Shown: piece after piece, positions 1-6,226 of the stretch
Numbering within the stretch: the stretch's first letter is position 1
Layout: each line of letters starts with the position of its first letter
From: Armatimonadota bacterium
GTDB lineage: Bacteria; Armatimonadota; JAAZEB01
Direction of reading: 5' to 3'
Assembly (NCBI GenBank): GCA_012841485.1
Contig: DUUU01000315.1
Location: 1 to 10,195 of the forward strand
Length of the DNA: 10,195 nt
Notes under the pieces: generated by a model
What the model saw: the letters and a program-made list of their open reading frames with translations, nothing else
What the model was told of the DNA's origin: nothing
The model's database searches: none
Translations under genes and position numbers: made by a program

Positions 1-2
1 GC

Positions 3-1103
3 GAGTTCAACCAGACCCTGGAAGTCTTCACCGAGCAGCTCATCGAGGCGGGCGCGGCCGCGCCCGAGGAGGGCGGCGAGCCGAGGGAGTTTCACGTCAC
101 CGACGAAGAGATCGCCGAGACGGCGGCGATCCTGGCAGACCGCAGGTCGCACCGCATCAGCGAGATCATCGAGGCGATCTACGAGCTTTCGCCCGGCGAG
201 CGCGACTACAATGCCGCGTTTGGCGCCGTATGGGGCGCGATGGGCGCGGACGAGCGCTTTGCCTGGGTTGGCGGCGAGCGCTGGCGCCTGGCTGGAACGG
301 TGCCCCGGTTGACGCACAAGATTCCGGAGATCCTGGAGCTGCCCTACCTCCCCTATTTCGTGAACGAGGATGGCGAGCCGGTCGATGTGGAGCTCTCCGA
401 GGATGGATTCGAGGGGGACCTGATCGAGAGCGTCAAGGACCCGCGGGTGATGATCGCCGGCCAGCCGGTTCCTGAGGGAACGGTGCCGGAAGAGGCGCCG
501 GCAAAGGTCTCCGTGCCGATCCGCTACGAGCACCGCCTGGCAGGCACGCTCCCTGTCTATGGCGATCTGCGCGCGCTCTTCCCGACGCAACCGGATGTGA
601 TCGAGATCACGCTGCTCACCGGGGGCAAGAGCTTCACCGGATGGCTGAACAACGCCAACAACCTGGCCCTCGAGTTTGGCCCTTTCTATGACCGTCTCGA
701 TCTGCCGCTGTGCGGCGGGTGCTTCCAGCTTCAACCGCGCGGCCGGGGCATGACGACCGACTTCACCGTCTCCTACTCGCCCGGCGACGTGGATGAGCTG
801 GTGGCCCTGAGCGACGAGCGGCTCGCGGTACTGGAGGCGATGCGCGAGGACCCGGAGAATGTTCAGACCTCCACCTTCGACCTGCTGCGCCAGATCATGG
901 AGCCCTACGGCAAGAAGGGCGTCCACTTCGTGACGCTCTTCACCGAAGTGAACGTGGTTCGACGCACGCATGCCTACCTGATCGCTTCCCTGCTTTCAGC
1001 CTACACGTGCTTCTCCTACCTGAAGCCCGGCATGTGGGCCTACGACGAGAAAAAGGCCGATCAAGGCATCCGCAAACAGAAGCGTAAGTTTATCAAAGAG
1101 TAA
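3..1103 (+). CDS. Hypothetical protein, C-terminal part; possible winged-helix segment
   Basis: The frame is open from the left edge to a TAA at 1101-1103, giving 366 visible residues with no convincing start inside the window, so the gene begins upstream. The first in-frame ATG (240) falls inside a continuous stretch (AAFGAVWGAMGADERFAWVG), so it is probably internal. Visible residues about 30-97 are acidic and helical, ending in a W/F-rich turn (RFAWVGGERWRL). This resembles a winged-helix or HARE-HTH type fold, by impression only. A C-x2-C pair (LCGGC) lies at visible residues 237-240. The tail is hydrophobic and aromatic, then basic (RKQKRKFIKE). I do not recognise the family and assign no function. 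It is separated from the nuo genes by a strong terminator, so a shared operon is unlikely. I am confident it is coding and have low confidence in the domain guess. Confidence 0.8.
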   Translation, partial: EFNQTLEVFTEQLIEAGAAAPEEGGEPREFHVTDEEIAETAAILADRRSHRISEIIEAIYELSPGERDYNAAFGAVWGAMGADERFAWVGGERWRLAGTVPRLTHKIPEILELPYLPYFVNEDGEPVDVELSEDGFEGDLIESVKDPRVMIAGQPVPEGTVPEEAPAKVSVPIRYEHRLAGTLPVYGDLRALFPTQPDVIEITLLTGGKSFTGWLNNANNLALEFGPFYDRLDLPLCGGCFQLQPRGRGMTTDFTVSYSPGDVDELVALSDERLAVLEAMREDPENVQTSTFDLLRQIMEPYGKKGVHFVTLFTEVNVVRRTHAYLIASLLSAYTCFSYLKPGMWAYDEKKADQGIRKQKRKFIKE

Positions 1104-1115
1104 GTTGGGTAAACT

Positions 1116-1173
1116 AACAACGGAGCGCCTGCTCTCCATGGAACTAGAGCAAGCGTTCCGTTGTTTCCCTTTC
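1116..1173 (+). terminator. Strong stem-loop terminator after the upstream gene
   Basis: Arms 1116-1135 and 1146-1165 pair over 20 positions with one G-U wobble (1125/1156) and one C-A mismatch (1129/1152), around a 10-base loop. The right arm ends TTGTT and runs into a pyrimidine-rich tail (TTTCCCTTTCT). It lies 12 bases after the stop of the upstream gene. The left arm begins AACAA, which reads TTGTT on the other strand, so it may work in both directions. It should insulate the nuo operon from upstream transcription, placing the nuo promoter in 1166-1347 unless there is read-through. Confidence 0.85.
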
Positions 1174-1347
1174 TAGGGAGGCGTGCTGTGCGCATCGCGA
1201 GCGCGTCGTGCCGGTGGGAGGTCAAGGGGAGGGCGCGGCGAGTTCGGGTTCCGGAGAGTTGAGGGGGGGCAGGGACGCCCGTCTTGGCGTCGGGTGGTGC
1301 CTGGGCTCCCCTTGATCCCTTCCAGGGCCGTTGGGAGGAGCAAGCGG
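1174..1347 (+). promoter_or_regulatory. nuo operon leader region with hairpins; promoter not resolved
   Basis: This GC-rich stretch lies between the terminator and nuoA and holds no recognisable gene. I see no convincing -35/-10 pair. It has an inverted repeat GACGCC/GGCGTC (1274-1279 and 1286-1291, 6-base loop). It also has a possible hairpin joining GCTCCCC (1305-1311) to the nuoA ribosome binding site region (1334-1341, A1336 bulged), with CCC/GGG (1317-1319, 1325-1327) inside. By position it should carry the nuo promoter and 5' untranslated leader. This is inferred from the terminator upstream and the first nuo gene downstream. Confidence 0.4.
1333..1340 (+). promoter_or_regulatory. Ribosome binding site that fixes the nuoA start
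   Basis: GGGAGGAG ends 7 bases before GTG 1348. The frame stays open upstream to GTG 1183, but that extra N-terminus is arginine- and glycine-rich, unlike NuoA. This site and the family's N-terminus (short polar stretch, then YFPIL...) together pick GTG 1348. Confidence 0.75.
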
Positions 1348-1707
1348 GTGCTGGCAGACTATTTTCCCATCCTGGTGATGCTGGTGATGGCCATCGGCTT
1401 CGCGGTGACCATGATCCTGCTCTCCTCATTTACGGGGAGGAAGCGGCCCTCGGCGGCAAAGGAGTCGGCGTATGAGTGCGGCTCCCTTCCCGTGGGCAGC
1501 GCGCGCCTCCGCTTCGACGTCAAGTTCTACGTGGTCGCCATCCTCTTTATCCTCTTTGACCTGGAAGTGGTCTTCCTCTGGCCGTGGGCCGTATCGCATG
1601 CCGGGCAGTTGAAGCTGGCCGGCTTGGGTACGGTGGCGCTCTTTGTCGCGATTCTCCTTGTCGGCTATGTCTATGCCTGGCGGAAAGGGGCGTTCGATTG
1701 GGAGTGA
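1348..1707 (+). CDS. nuoA: NADH-quinone oxidoreductase subunit A (NuoA)
   Basis: Small membrane subunit of complex I, in the membrane arm next to the quinone site. The 119-residue protein matches the usual length (about 115-145). Three membrane helices are visible at about residues 6-28, 58-80 and 88-110. The loop between the first two carries the family motif YECG (42-45) followed by [13 protein letters not shown]. The second helix contains FDLE (70-73), with the conserved acidic residues. The C-terminus is [11 protein letters not shown]. The start is GTG with a strong ribosome binding site; an upstream GTG at 1183 is rejected because the extra 55 residues look non-coding. It is the first gene of the nuo cluster and is followed after 26 bases by nuoB. 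Confidence 0.95.
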   Translation: MLADYFPILVMLVMAIGFAVTMILLSSFTGRKRPSAAKESAYECGSLPVGSARLRFDVKFYVVAILFILFDLEVVFLWPWAVSHAGQLKLAGLGTVALFVAILLVGYVYAWRKGAFDWE

Positions 1708-1733
1708 GGCCGGTGGCCCGGGAAGGGGGGGCG

Positions 1734-2213
1734 ATGAGCCCACTGGAAGAGCAGGTCAAGGAGAACGTCTTCGTGACGACCGTCGAGGCGATGGTCAACT
1801 GGGCGCGTAAGTCCTCCATCTGGCCACTGACCTTTGGTCTGGCGTGTTGTGCCATCGAGATGATGGCGACCGTAGGCGCCCGCGCCGATCTCTCGCGCTT
1901 TGGCGCGGAGGTCTTCCGCCCCTCGCCCCGGCAGGCCGACCTGATGATCGTCTCCGGGCGGCTTAGCCGGAAGATGGCCCCGGCGGTCCGGGCCATTTAC
2001 GACCAGATGGCGGAGCCGAAGTGGGTGATCGCGATGGGCTCGTGCGCCTCGACCGGCAACGTCTTCAACAACTACGCCGTCGTGCAGGGCGTCGATCGGA
2101 TCGTCCCGGTCGATATCTACCTGCCGGGGTGCCCGCCGCGTCCCGAGGCGCTGATCTCGGCGCTCCTGCAGATCCACGAGCAGATCCGGCAGGACCGGCC
2201 ACTCCGCGGATGA
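1734..2213 (+). CDS. nuoB: NADH-quinone oxidoreductase subunit B (NuoB, cluster N2)
   Basis: Peripheral-arm subunit that binds cluster N2, the [4Fe-4S] centre that reduces quinone. The 159-residue protein has all four expected ligands: adjacent C38-C39 (LACCAIEMM), C104 (GSCAS) and C133 (PGCPP). Other family blocks are [56 protein letters not shown] and [18 protein letters not shown] 1734 follows a purine-rich GGAAGGGGGGG stretch. An in-frame GTG at 1713 would add seven residues and is less likely. It lies 26 bases after nuoA and is followed by an unusually long 148-base gap before nuoC. A second ATG (2210) overlaps its stop as ATGA; see findings. Confidence 0.97.
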   Translation: MSPLEEQVKENVFVTTVEAMVNWARKSSIWPLTFGLACCAIEMMATVGARADLSRFGAEVFRPSPRQADLMIVSGRLSRKMAPAVRAIYDQMAEPKWVIAMGSCASTGNVFNNYAVVQGVDRIVPVDIYLPGCPPRPEALISALLQIHEQIRQDRPLRG

Positions 2214-2276
2214 GTGCCGGCGTGGAGCGGGTAAGACGGGGGCCACTGGCGACGGCCACCCTGCCCTGGCGAGCCA

Positions 2277-2297
2277 CCTTTCCAGCACGGGGAAAGG
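2277..2297 (+). other. Hairpin in the nuoB-nuoC gap
   Basis: CCTTTCC (2277-2283) pairs perfectly with GGAAAGG (2291-2297) around a 7-base loop. There is no T run after it, so a simple terminator is not indicated. It could be an RNA processing or stability element between two cistrons, but this is inferred from position only. Confidence 0.4.
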
Positions 2298-2308
2298 GTG
2301 CGCCTGCG

Positions 2309-2326
2309 CGGAGGCGTGTTCCTCCG
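2309..2326 (+). other. Second hairpin in the nuoB-nuoC gap
   Basis: CGGAGG (2309-2314) pairs with CCTCCG (2321-2326) around CGTGTT. It can be lengthened by two pairs if G2327 bulges. The left arm holds a GGAGG, a ribosome-binding-site-like sequence that would be hidden in the stem. It sits 12 bases after the previous hairpin and just before the early in-frame nuoC start codons at 2329 and 2332. Confidence 0.4.
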
Positions 2327-2361
2327 GCGTGATGTCTCCGGGCGGATGCCCACAGGGAGTG

Positions 2362-2871
2362 ATGGACGTGAGCGAGACTCAGGCGGAGAAGTGTGTCGCG
2401 GTTGAGAAGGTGCGCGAGTGCTTTCCGGAGTACTTCCGGGATGCCAGCACCTTTCGCGGGGAGCAGACGCTGGTGATCGCCCGGGAGGGCCTTCTCCCGG
2501 TGCTGCAGCTGCTTCGCGATGACCCGCACCTGCGTTTTGACTTCCTGGCCGATCTCACCGCGGTGGACTTCCTGCCGCGAGAACCCCGCTTTGATATCGT
2601 TTACCACCTGAAATCACTTTCGCGCAACGTTCGCCTGCGCGTGAAGGTAGGCGTGCCAGAGGAGGACGCGGTGATCGAGAGCGCCGTGGCCCTATGGCCG
2701 GGCGCCGAGTGGCTGGAGCGGGAGGTGTTCGATCTCTTCGGGATCTGCTTCCGCAACCACCCCGACCTGCGCCGCATCTTGTTGCCGGATGAGTGGGAGG
2801 GCCATCCCTTGCGCAAGGATTTCCCAATGGGGAAGGTGGCGGTCAGTTTCACGAAGACGCGCGCGCTATAG
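2362..2871 (+). CDS. nuoC: NADH-quinone oxidoreductase subunit C (NuoC, 30 kDa)
   Basis: Peripheral-arm subunit without cofactor that joins NuoD and NuoB in the connecting module. The 169-residue protein ends in the complex I 30-kDa signature: LEREVFDLFGICFRNHPDL, then RRILLPDEWEGHPLRKDFP, at about residues 118-155. The N-terminal half (FDFLADLTAVDF, FDIVYHLKSLSRNVRLRVKV) is also typical. It is a separate gene, not a nuoCD fusion. The start is uncertain: AGGGAG (2354-2359) is 2 bases from ATG 2362 but 8 from the in-frame GTG 2368, which may be the real start. GTG 2329 and ATG 2332 are in frame but lack a site at proper spacing. The AGGGAG could also pair with CTCC (2336-2339). It is followed by a 127-base gap to nuoD. 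Confidence 0.93.
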   Translation: MDVSETQAEKCVAVEKVRECFPEYFRDASTFRGEQTLVIAREGLLPVLQLLRDDPHLRFDFLADLTAVDFLPREPRFDIVYHLKSLSRNVRLRVKVGVPEEDAVIESAVALWPGAEWLEREVFDLFGICFRNHPDLRRILLPDEWEGHPLRKDFPMGKVAVSFTKTRAL

Positions 2872-2900
2872 TCGCGGGCTGCTTGAGGCTGACCTCGCGA
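2872..2900 (+). other. Hairpin just after the nuoC stop
   Basis: TCGCGGG (2872-2878) pairs with CCTCGCGA (2893-2900), seven pairs with T2895 bulged, starting at the base after the nuoC stop codon. No T run follows. The rest of the nuoC-nuoD gap (2901-2998) shows nothing else I can support. Confidence 0.3.
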
Positions 2901-2998
2901 TGGGGGAACCCGAAAGCACGGAGACGGATTTGGAGGGGGAGCCTGATGCCTTTCTGCCTTCGTGTTGAGCAGGAGCCGGTTTCAGTGGGGGCATGTTG

Positions 2999-4201
2999 AT
3001 GGATGCGACGACTGAGAGCCTGACTCCGGAGATCCGGACCGAGACGATGGTCCTCAACATGGGACCGCAGCACCCGAGCACGCACGGGGTGCTCCGTCTC
3101 GTCCTCGATCTGGAGGGCGAGACCGTGGTGCGCTGCGTGCCGCACCTCGGCTATCTGCACACCGGCTTCGAGAAGACCTTTGAGGATAAGACCTACCACC
3201 AGTGCATCCCGATCACCGACCGGATGGACTACCTGGCGCCGCTCTCCAATAACCTCGCCCTCTGCCTGGGGGTGGAGAAGCTCCTGGGCATCGAGGCGCC
3301 GGAGCGCGCGCAATACCTGCGCGTGATCTTGGTGGAGTTGCAGCGCATCTGCAGCCACCTGGTCTGGCTTGGCACGCACAGCCTTGACCTGGGCGCGGTG
3401 ACGCCCTTCTGGTATACCTTCCGCGAGCGCGACCAGATCCTCGACCTTTTCGAGGAGCTCTCTGGCGTGCGCATGATGACCAGCCACATCCGGATCGGCG
3501 GCCTGGCGCTGGATGTGCCTCCCGGGTGGATCGAGAAGCTGCGCGACTTCCTGGCGGTCTTTCCCTCGCGCGTGGATGACTACGAGGGGCTGCTCACGCG
3601 CAACCCCGTCTTCCTGCAGCGCGCCCGGGGCGTGGGCGAGCTGTCGGCAGCGGACGCGATTGCGTTGGGCGCCAGCGGACCCGTGGCGCGTGCCTCGGGC
3701 GTGGCGCACGATCTGCGCAAAGCGGAGCCCTACTGCGTCTACGACCGCTTCGAGTTCGACATTCCGGTGGGCGAGCGCGGCGATGTGTACGACCGCTACC
3801 GCGTGCGCATCGCGGAGATGCGCGAGAGCCACCGGATTATCACCCAGGCACTGGAACACCTGCCCGAGGGCGACTATAAGATCCAGGATTGGCGCTACAC
3901 CCTGCCGCCTCGCGAAGCGATCAAGCGCAGCATGGAAGAGCTCATCTACCATTTCAAGTTTGTCACCGAGGGCATTCGCCCGCCCGCGGGCGAGGTGTAT
4001 CGGCCCATCGAGGGCCCCAAGGGGGAGATCGGCTTCTACCTCGTGAGTGATGGGAGCCCGCGCCCCCTCCGCTGCCGTGTCCGACCGCCCTCCTTCATCA
4101 ACCTGCAGGCGCTCCCCAAGATCTGCGAGGGCCGGCTTGTGGCGGACCTGGTGGCCATACTCGGCAGCATTGATATCGTGCTTGGGGAGGTGGATCGATG
4201 A
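2999..4201 (+). CDS. nuoD: NADH-quinone oxidoreductase subunit D (NuoD, 49 kDa)
   Basis: Peripheral-arm subunit that forms the quinone pocket together with NuoB; related to the large subunit of NiFe hydrogenases but without the metal site. The 400-residue protein has the signature MGPQHPSTHGVLRL (21-34), with H25 and H29. TDRMDYL carries Y78; H29 and Y78 are spaced like the quinone-binding His and Tyr known from Thermus Nqo4. Further blocks are HLGYLHTGFEKT, RMMTSHIRIGG, GEVYRPIEGPKGEIGFYLVSD and the C-terminal RPPSFINLQALP...VLGEVDR. ATG 2999 is preferred because GGGGG (2987-2991) sits 7 bases before it. ATG 2993 would add two residues. The stop overlaps the nuoE start (ATGA), indicating coupled translation. 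Confidence 0.97.
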   Translation: MDATTESLTPEIRTETMVLNMGPQHPSTHGVLRLVLDLEGETVVRCVPHLGYLHTGFEKTFEDKTYHQCIPITDRMDYLAPLSNNLALCLGVEKLLGIEAPERAQYLRVILVELQRICSHLVWLGTHSLDLGAVTPFWYTFRERDQILDLFEELSGVRMMTSHIRIGGLALDVPPGWIEKLRDFLAVFPSRVDDYEGLLTRNPVFLQRARGVGELSAADAIALGASGPVARASGVAHDLRKAEPYCVYDRFEFDIPVGERGDVYDRYRVRIAEMRESHRIITQALEHLPEGDYKIQDWRYTLPPREAIKRSMEELIYHFKFVTEGIRPPAGEVYRPIEGPKGEIGFYLVSDGSPRPLRCRVRPPSFINLQALPKICEGRLVADLVAILGSIDIVLGEVDR

Positions 4202-4692
4202 GCGAGGAGCGCCGCGGCCTGGCGGAGACGTGCGCCGGCGAGCTTCAAGAGATCCTCTCTCGCTATCCGGACCGGCGCTCGGCCATCTTGCCGGTCCTGC
4301 AGTTGGCTCAGCGAGAGTATGGCTGGATCTCCGACGATACCATGCGCGAGGTGGCCCGGATCGTCGGTTGCCGGTCGGTGGATGTGTATGAATCCGTCAC
4401 CTTCTATTCGATCTTCCACCGCCAGCCACCGGGGAAGTACGTGCTGGAAGTCTGCCGCACCCTCTCCTGCGCGTTGCTGGGTGGCCGGAAGCTCACCCGG
4501 CATCTGGAAGAGCGGCTTGGAATTCGCTGTGGCGAGACAACCCCGGATGGTCTGTTTTCCCTCCGCGAGGTAGAGTGCATCGGCGCCTGCTCCAACGCGC
4601 CAGCCATGCTGATCAACAACCGCATTTATGAGGATCTGACGCCCGAAAAGCTGGATGCCATCCTCGCGCAGCTTCGAGCGGAGGCGATGTGA
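4198..4692 (+). CDS. nuoE: NADH-quinone oxidoreductase subunit E (NuoE, cluster N1a)
   Basis: 24-kDa subunit of the NADH module, with a thioredoxin-like fold and the [2Fe-2S] cluster N1a next to FMN. The 164-residue protein is of usual length. The four ligands are visible as C86-x4-C91 (VCRTLSC) and C127-x3-C131 (ECIGACSNAP). The N-terminal helical part has the typical SAILPVLQLAQREYGWI and VYESVTFYSIF, and the segment after the first ligand pair reads LGGRKLTRHLEERLGI. The start ATG overlaps the nuoD stop. The stop codon lies inside a tandem repeat of GATGTGA units and is followed by a 135-base gap with a strong hairpin before nuoF. Confidence 0.97.
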   Translation: MSEERRGLAETCAGELQEILSRYPDRRSAILPVLQLAQREYGWISDDTMREVARIVGCRSVDVYESVTFYSIFHRQPPGKYVLEVCRTLSCALLGGRKLTRHLEERLGIRCGETTPDGLFSLREVECIGACSNAPAMLINNRIYEDLTPEKLDAILAQLRAEAM

Positions 4693-4706
4693 GATGTGGG
4701 ATGTGA
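4686..4706 (+). repeat. Three tandem 7-base units across the nuoE stop
   Basis: GATGTGA (4686-4692), GATGTGG (4693-4699) and GATGTGA (4700-4706) lie end to end. The first unit supplies the last codon and the TGA stop of nuoE. Heptamer arrays of this kind can change copy number by slippage. Any extra copies here would sit outside the NuoE protein. Confidence 0.7.
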
Positions 4707-4717
4707 GACGCGCGACG

Positions 4718-4759
4718 CGAGAAGCCAGGACAGCGGCACTCCTCTCCTCCTGGTTCTCG
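4718..4759 (+). other. Long hairpin in the nuoE-nuoF gap
   Basis: Left arm 4718-4730 and right arm 4748-4759 form 12 Watson-Crick pairs with a single bulged G (4724) and a 17-base loop. There is no T run after it, so it is not an ordinary terminator. The loop and right arm contain CTCTCCTCCT (4742-4751), which can instead pair with the nuoF ribosome binding site (4810-4819). The two pairings exclude each other. Possible roles are control of nuoF translation or mRNA processing. The pairing is seen; the role is inferred. Confidence 0.6.
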
Positions 4760-4810
4760 GCCATGGGCCGGGCGGAGCGAGATCGGGCGAGCGGTACCTC
4801 CGCCAACCGG

Positions 4811-4818
4811 GGAGGAGG
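4811..4818 (+). promoter_or_regulatory. Ribosome binding site that fixes the nuoF start
   Basis: GGAGGAGG ends 9 bases before ATG 4828. The frame is open upstream to 4696, but that extension runs through the hairpin and repeat and does not resemble NuoF. The site supports ATG 4828, with ATG 4861 as a weaker alternative. Confidence 0.75.
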
Positions 4819-4827
4819 GCGCGCGCG

Positions 4828-6141
4828 ATGCCGATAGTGAATCAGCCCTCGGCGGCCCGGATGAATCGCGGGCCACTCCTCTTTCGTTATATCGACGATC
4901 CGGATCAACACCAGATCGAGCGTTATCTGGAGCACGGCGGCTACACAGCGTTGCGCAAGGCGCTGCGCGAGATGGCGCCCTCCCAGGTGTCCGAACTGGT
5001 ATCGCGAGCCAACCTGCGCGGCCGCGGCGGCGCCTTCTTCCCGACGGCGCGCAAGTGGAGCCTGATGCCTGCCGGCGTCTTTCCTCGCTTCGTGGTGGCC
5101 AACGCCGACGAGAGCGAGCCGGGCACCTGCAAGGACCGGCAGCTCATGGAGCGCGACCCACACCAGCTCATCGAGGGCCTCATCCTGGCGGCCTACTGCG
5201 TCGGCGCCGAGCAGGTCTATATCTACATTCGCTGGGAGTTCGAGCTGGCCGCCGAGCGGCTATGGAACGCCATCCGCGAGGCCTACGCGCGCGGCTTCCT
5301 GGGAAAGAAGATCCTGGGCACGGAGTTCAACTGCGACATGGCGGTGCATCGCGGCGCTGGCGCCTATATCTGCGGCGAGGAGACCGCGCTCCTCTCCAGC
5401 CTGGAAGGCAAGCGTCCGGAGCCACGCCTGCGCCCCCCCTACTTCCCGGCGGCCAAAGGTTACCGGTCGCTGCCCACGGCGCTGAGCAACGTTGAGACCT
5501 ACTGCAACGTGACGCATATCGTGCGCGAGGGCCCGGAGGTGTTCACCCAGTTCGGCCGGGAGAAGTGCCCCGGCACGAAGCTCACGTGCATCAGCGGGCA
5601 CGTGCGCACCCCGGGCGTGTACGAAATACCCCTCGGCGTTTCCTTGCGAGACGTGATCTATGAATGGGGTGGGGGCCTGCCCGAGGGCCGCGCTCTGAAG
5701 GCGGTCATCCCCGGCGGCGCCTCGGCGCCGATCCTGCCAGCCGATCAGATCGATTACCCCTTCGATTTTGAGGGGATGATCGACGCCGGCTCCATGATCG
5801 GCTCGGCGGGCGTCATCGTCATGGACGACACCACGTGCATGGTGGGCGCGGCGATGAACCTGGTCCGTTTCTTCGATCACGAGTCGTGCGGCAAGTGTAC
5901 CCCCTGCCGTGAGGGCTGCCCCTGGCTCTCGCGCCTCTTGAGCAAGATCGAGGCCGGCCAGGGGAAGTTCGAGGAGATTGACCTCCTCCTGTCGCTCTGC
6001 CAGCAGATGGATGGCAAGTGCTTCTGCCTGCTAGGCGAGTCGGCGATTGTGCCGGTGCGCAGCGCCATTCAGCACTGGCGCGATGAGTTCGAGCGGCATA
6101 TCACCGAGGGCCGCTGCCCCTTCGGAGACGGGGCCTACTGA
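4828..6141 (+). CDS. nuoF: NADH-quinone oxidoreductase subunit F (NuoF; FMN, NADH site, cluster N3)
   Basis: 51-kDa subunit that oxidises NADH through FMN and passes electrons to cluster N3. The 437-residue protein has the usual length. Visible blocks are the FMN loop LRGRGGAFFPTARKW (63-77), ANADESEPGTCKDRQLMERD (91-110), GAGAYICGEETALLSSLEGK (177-195), SNVETYCNV (220-228) and VIPGGASAP. The N3 ligands are C354, C357, C360 (SCGKCTPCREG) and C400 (CFCLLG). The FMN loop is odd: the usual GRGGAGFPTG has F at the third glycine and A at the last. ETYCNV and CFCLLG are also slightly unusual. All cluster ligands are present, so I expect a working subunit. It follows nuoE after a 135-base structured gap and precedes nuoG by 85 bases. 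Confidence 0.95.
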   Translation: MPIVNQPSAARMNRGPLLFRYIDDPDQHQIERYLEHGGYTALRKALREMAPSQVSELVSRANLRGRGGAFFPTARKWSLMPAGVFPRFVVANADESEPGTCKDRQLMERDPHQLIEGLILAAYCVGAEQVYIYIRWEFELAAERLWNAIREAYARGFLGKKILGTEFNCDMAVHRGAGAYICGEETALLSSLEGKRPEPRLRPPYFPAAKGYRSLPTALSNVETYCNVTHIVREGPEVFTQFGREKCPGTKLTCISGHVRTPGVYEIPLGVSLRDVIYEWGGGLPEGRALKAVIPGGASAPILPADQIDYPFDFEGMIDAGSMIGSAGVIVMDDTTCMVGAAMNLVRFFDHESCGKCTPCREGCPWLSRLLSKIEAGQGKFEEIDLLLSLCQQMDGKCFCLLGESAIVPVRSAIQHWRDEFERHITEGRCPFGDGAY

Positions 6142-6175
6142 GCCTGATCAGAACTCGCATGGAGGATAGCGGCTT

Positions 6176-6217
6176 GCCGGATCACGCACCGGCGGACGGG
6201 CCAAGGGTCTGGAGACC
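6176..6217 (+). other. Small inverted repeats before nuoG
   Basis: The nuoF-nuoG gap holds GCCGG/CCGGC (6176-6180 and 6189-6193, 8-base loop) and GGTCT/AGACC (6206-6210 and 6213-6217). The second includes the only ribosome-binding-site-like GGAG (6211-6214), which is 12 bases before the nuoG start, rather far. The stems are short and could be chance in GC-rich DNA. Confidence 0.3.
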
Positions 6218-6226
6218 TGAACGACG

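Noticed and set aside
1161..1189. TTGTTT (1161-1166) as a -35 box before nuoA
   Set aside because: It is part of the terminator stem and tail, and nothing like TATAAT lies at the right distance.
1183..1347. N-terminal extension of nuoA from GTG 1183
   Set aside because: Arg/Gly-rich, unlike any NuoA N-terminus, and a strong ribosome binding site marks GTG 1348.
2900..2968. 22-residue open frame in the nuoC-nuoD gap
   Set aside because: No ribosome binding site and no overlap with either neighbour; short enough to be chance.
2849..3952. 367-codon open frame on the minus strand opposite nuoD
   Set aside because: Shadow of nuoD, which has unmistakable family signatures on the plus strand.
4696..4827. 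N-terminal extension of nuoF
   Set aside because: It would translate the heptamer repeat and hairpin; GGAGGAGG before ATG 4828 fits better.
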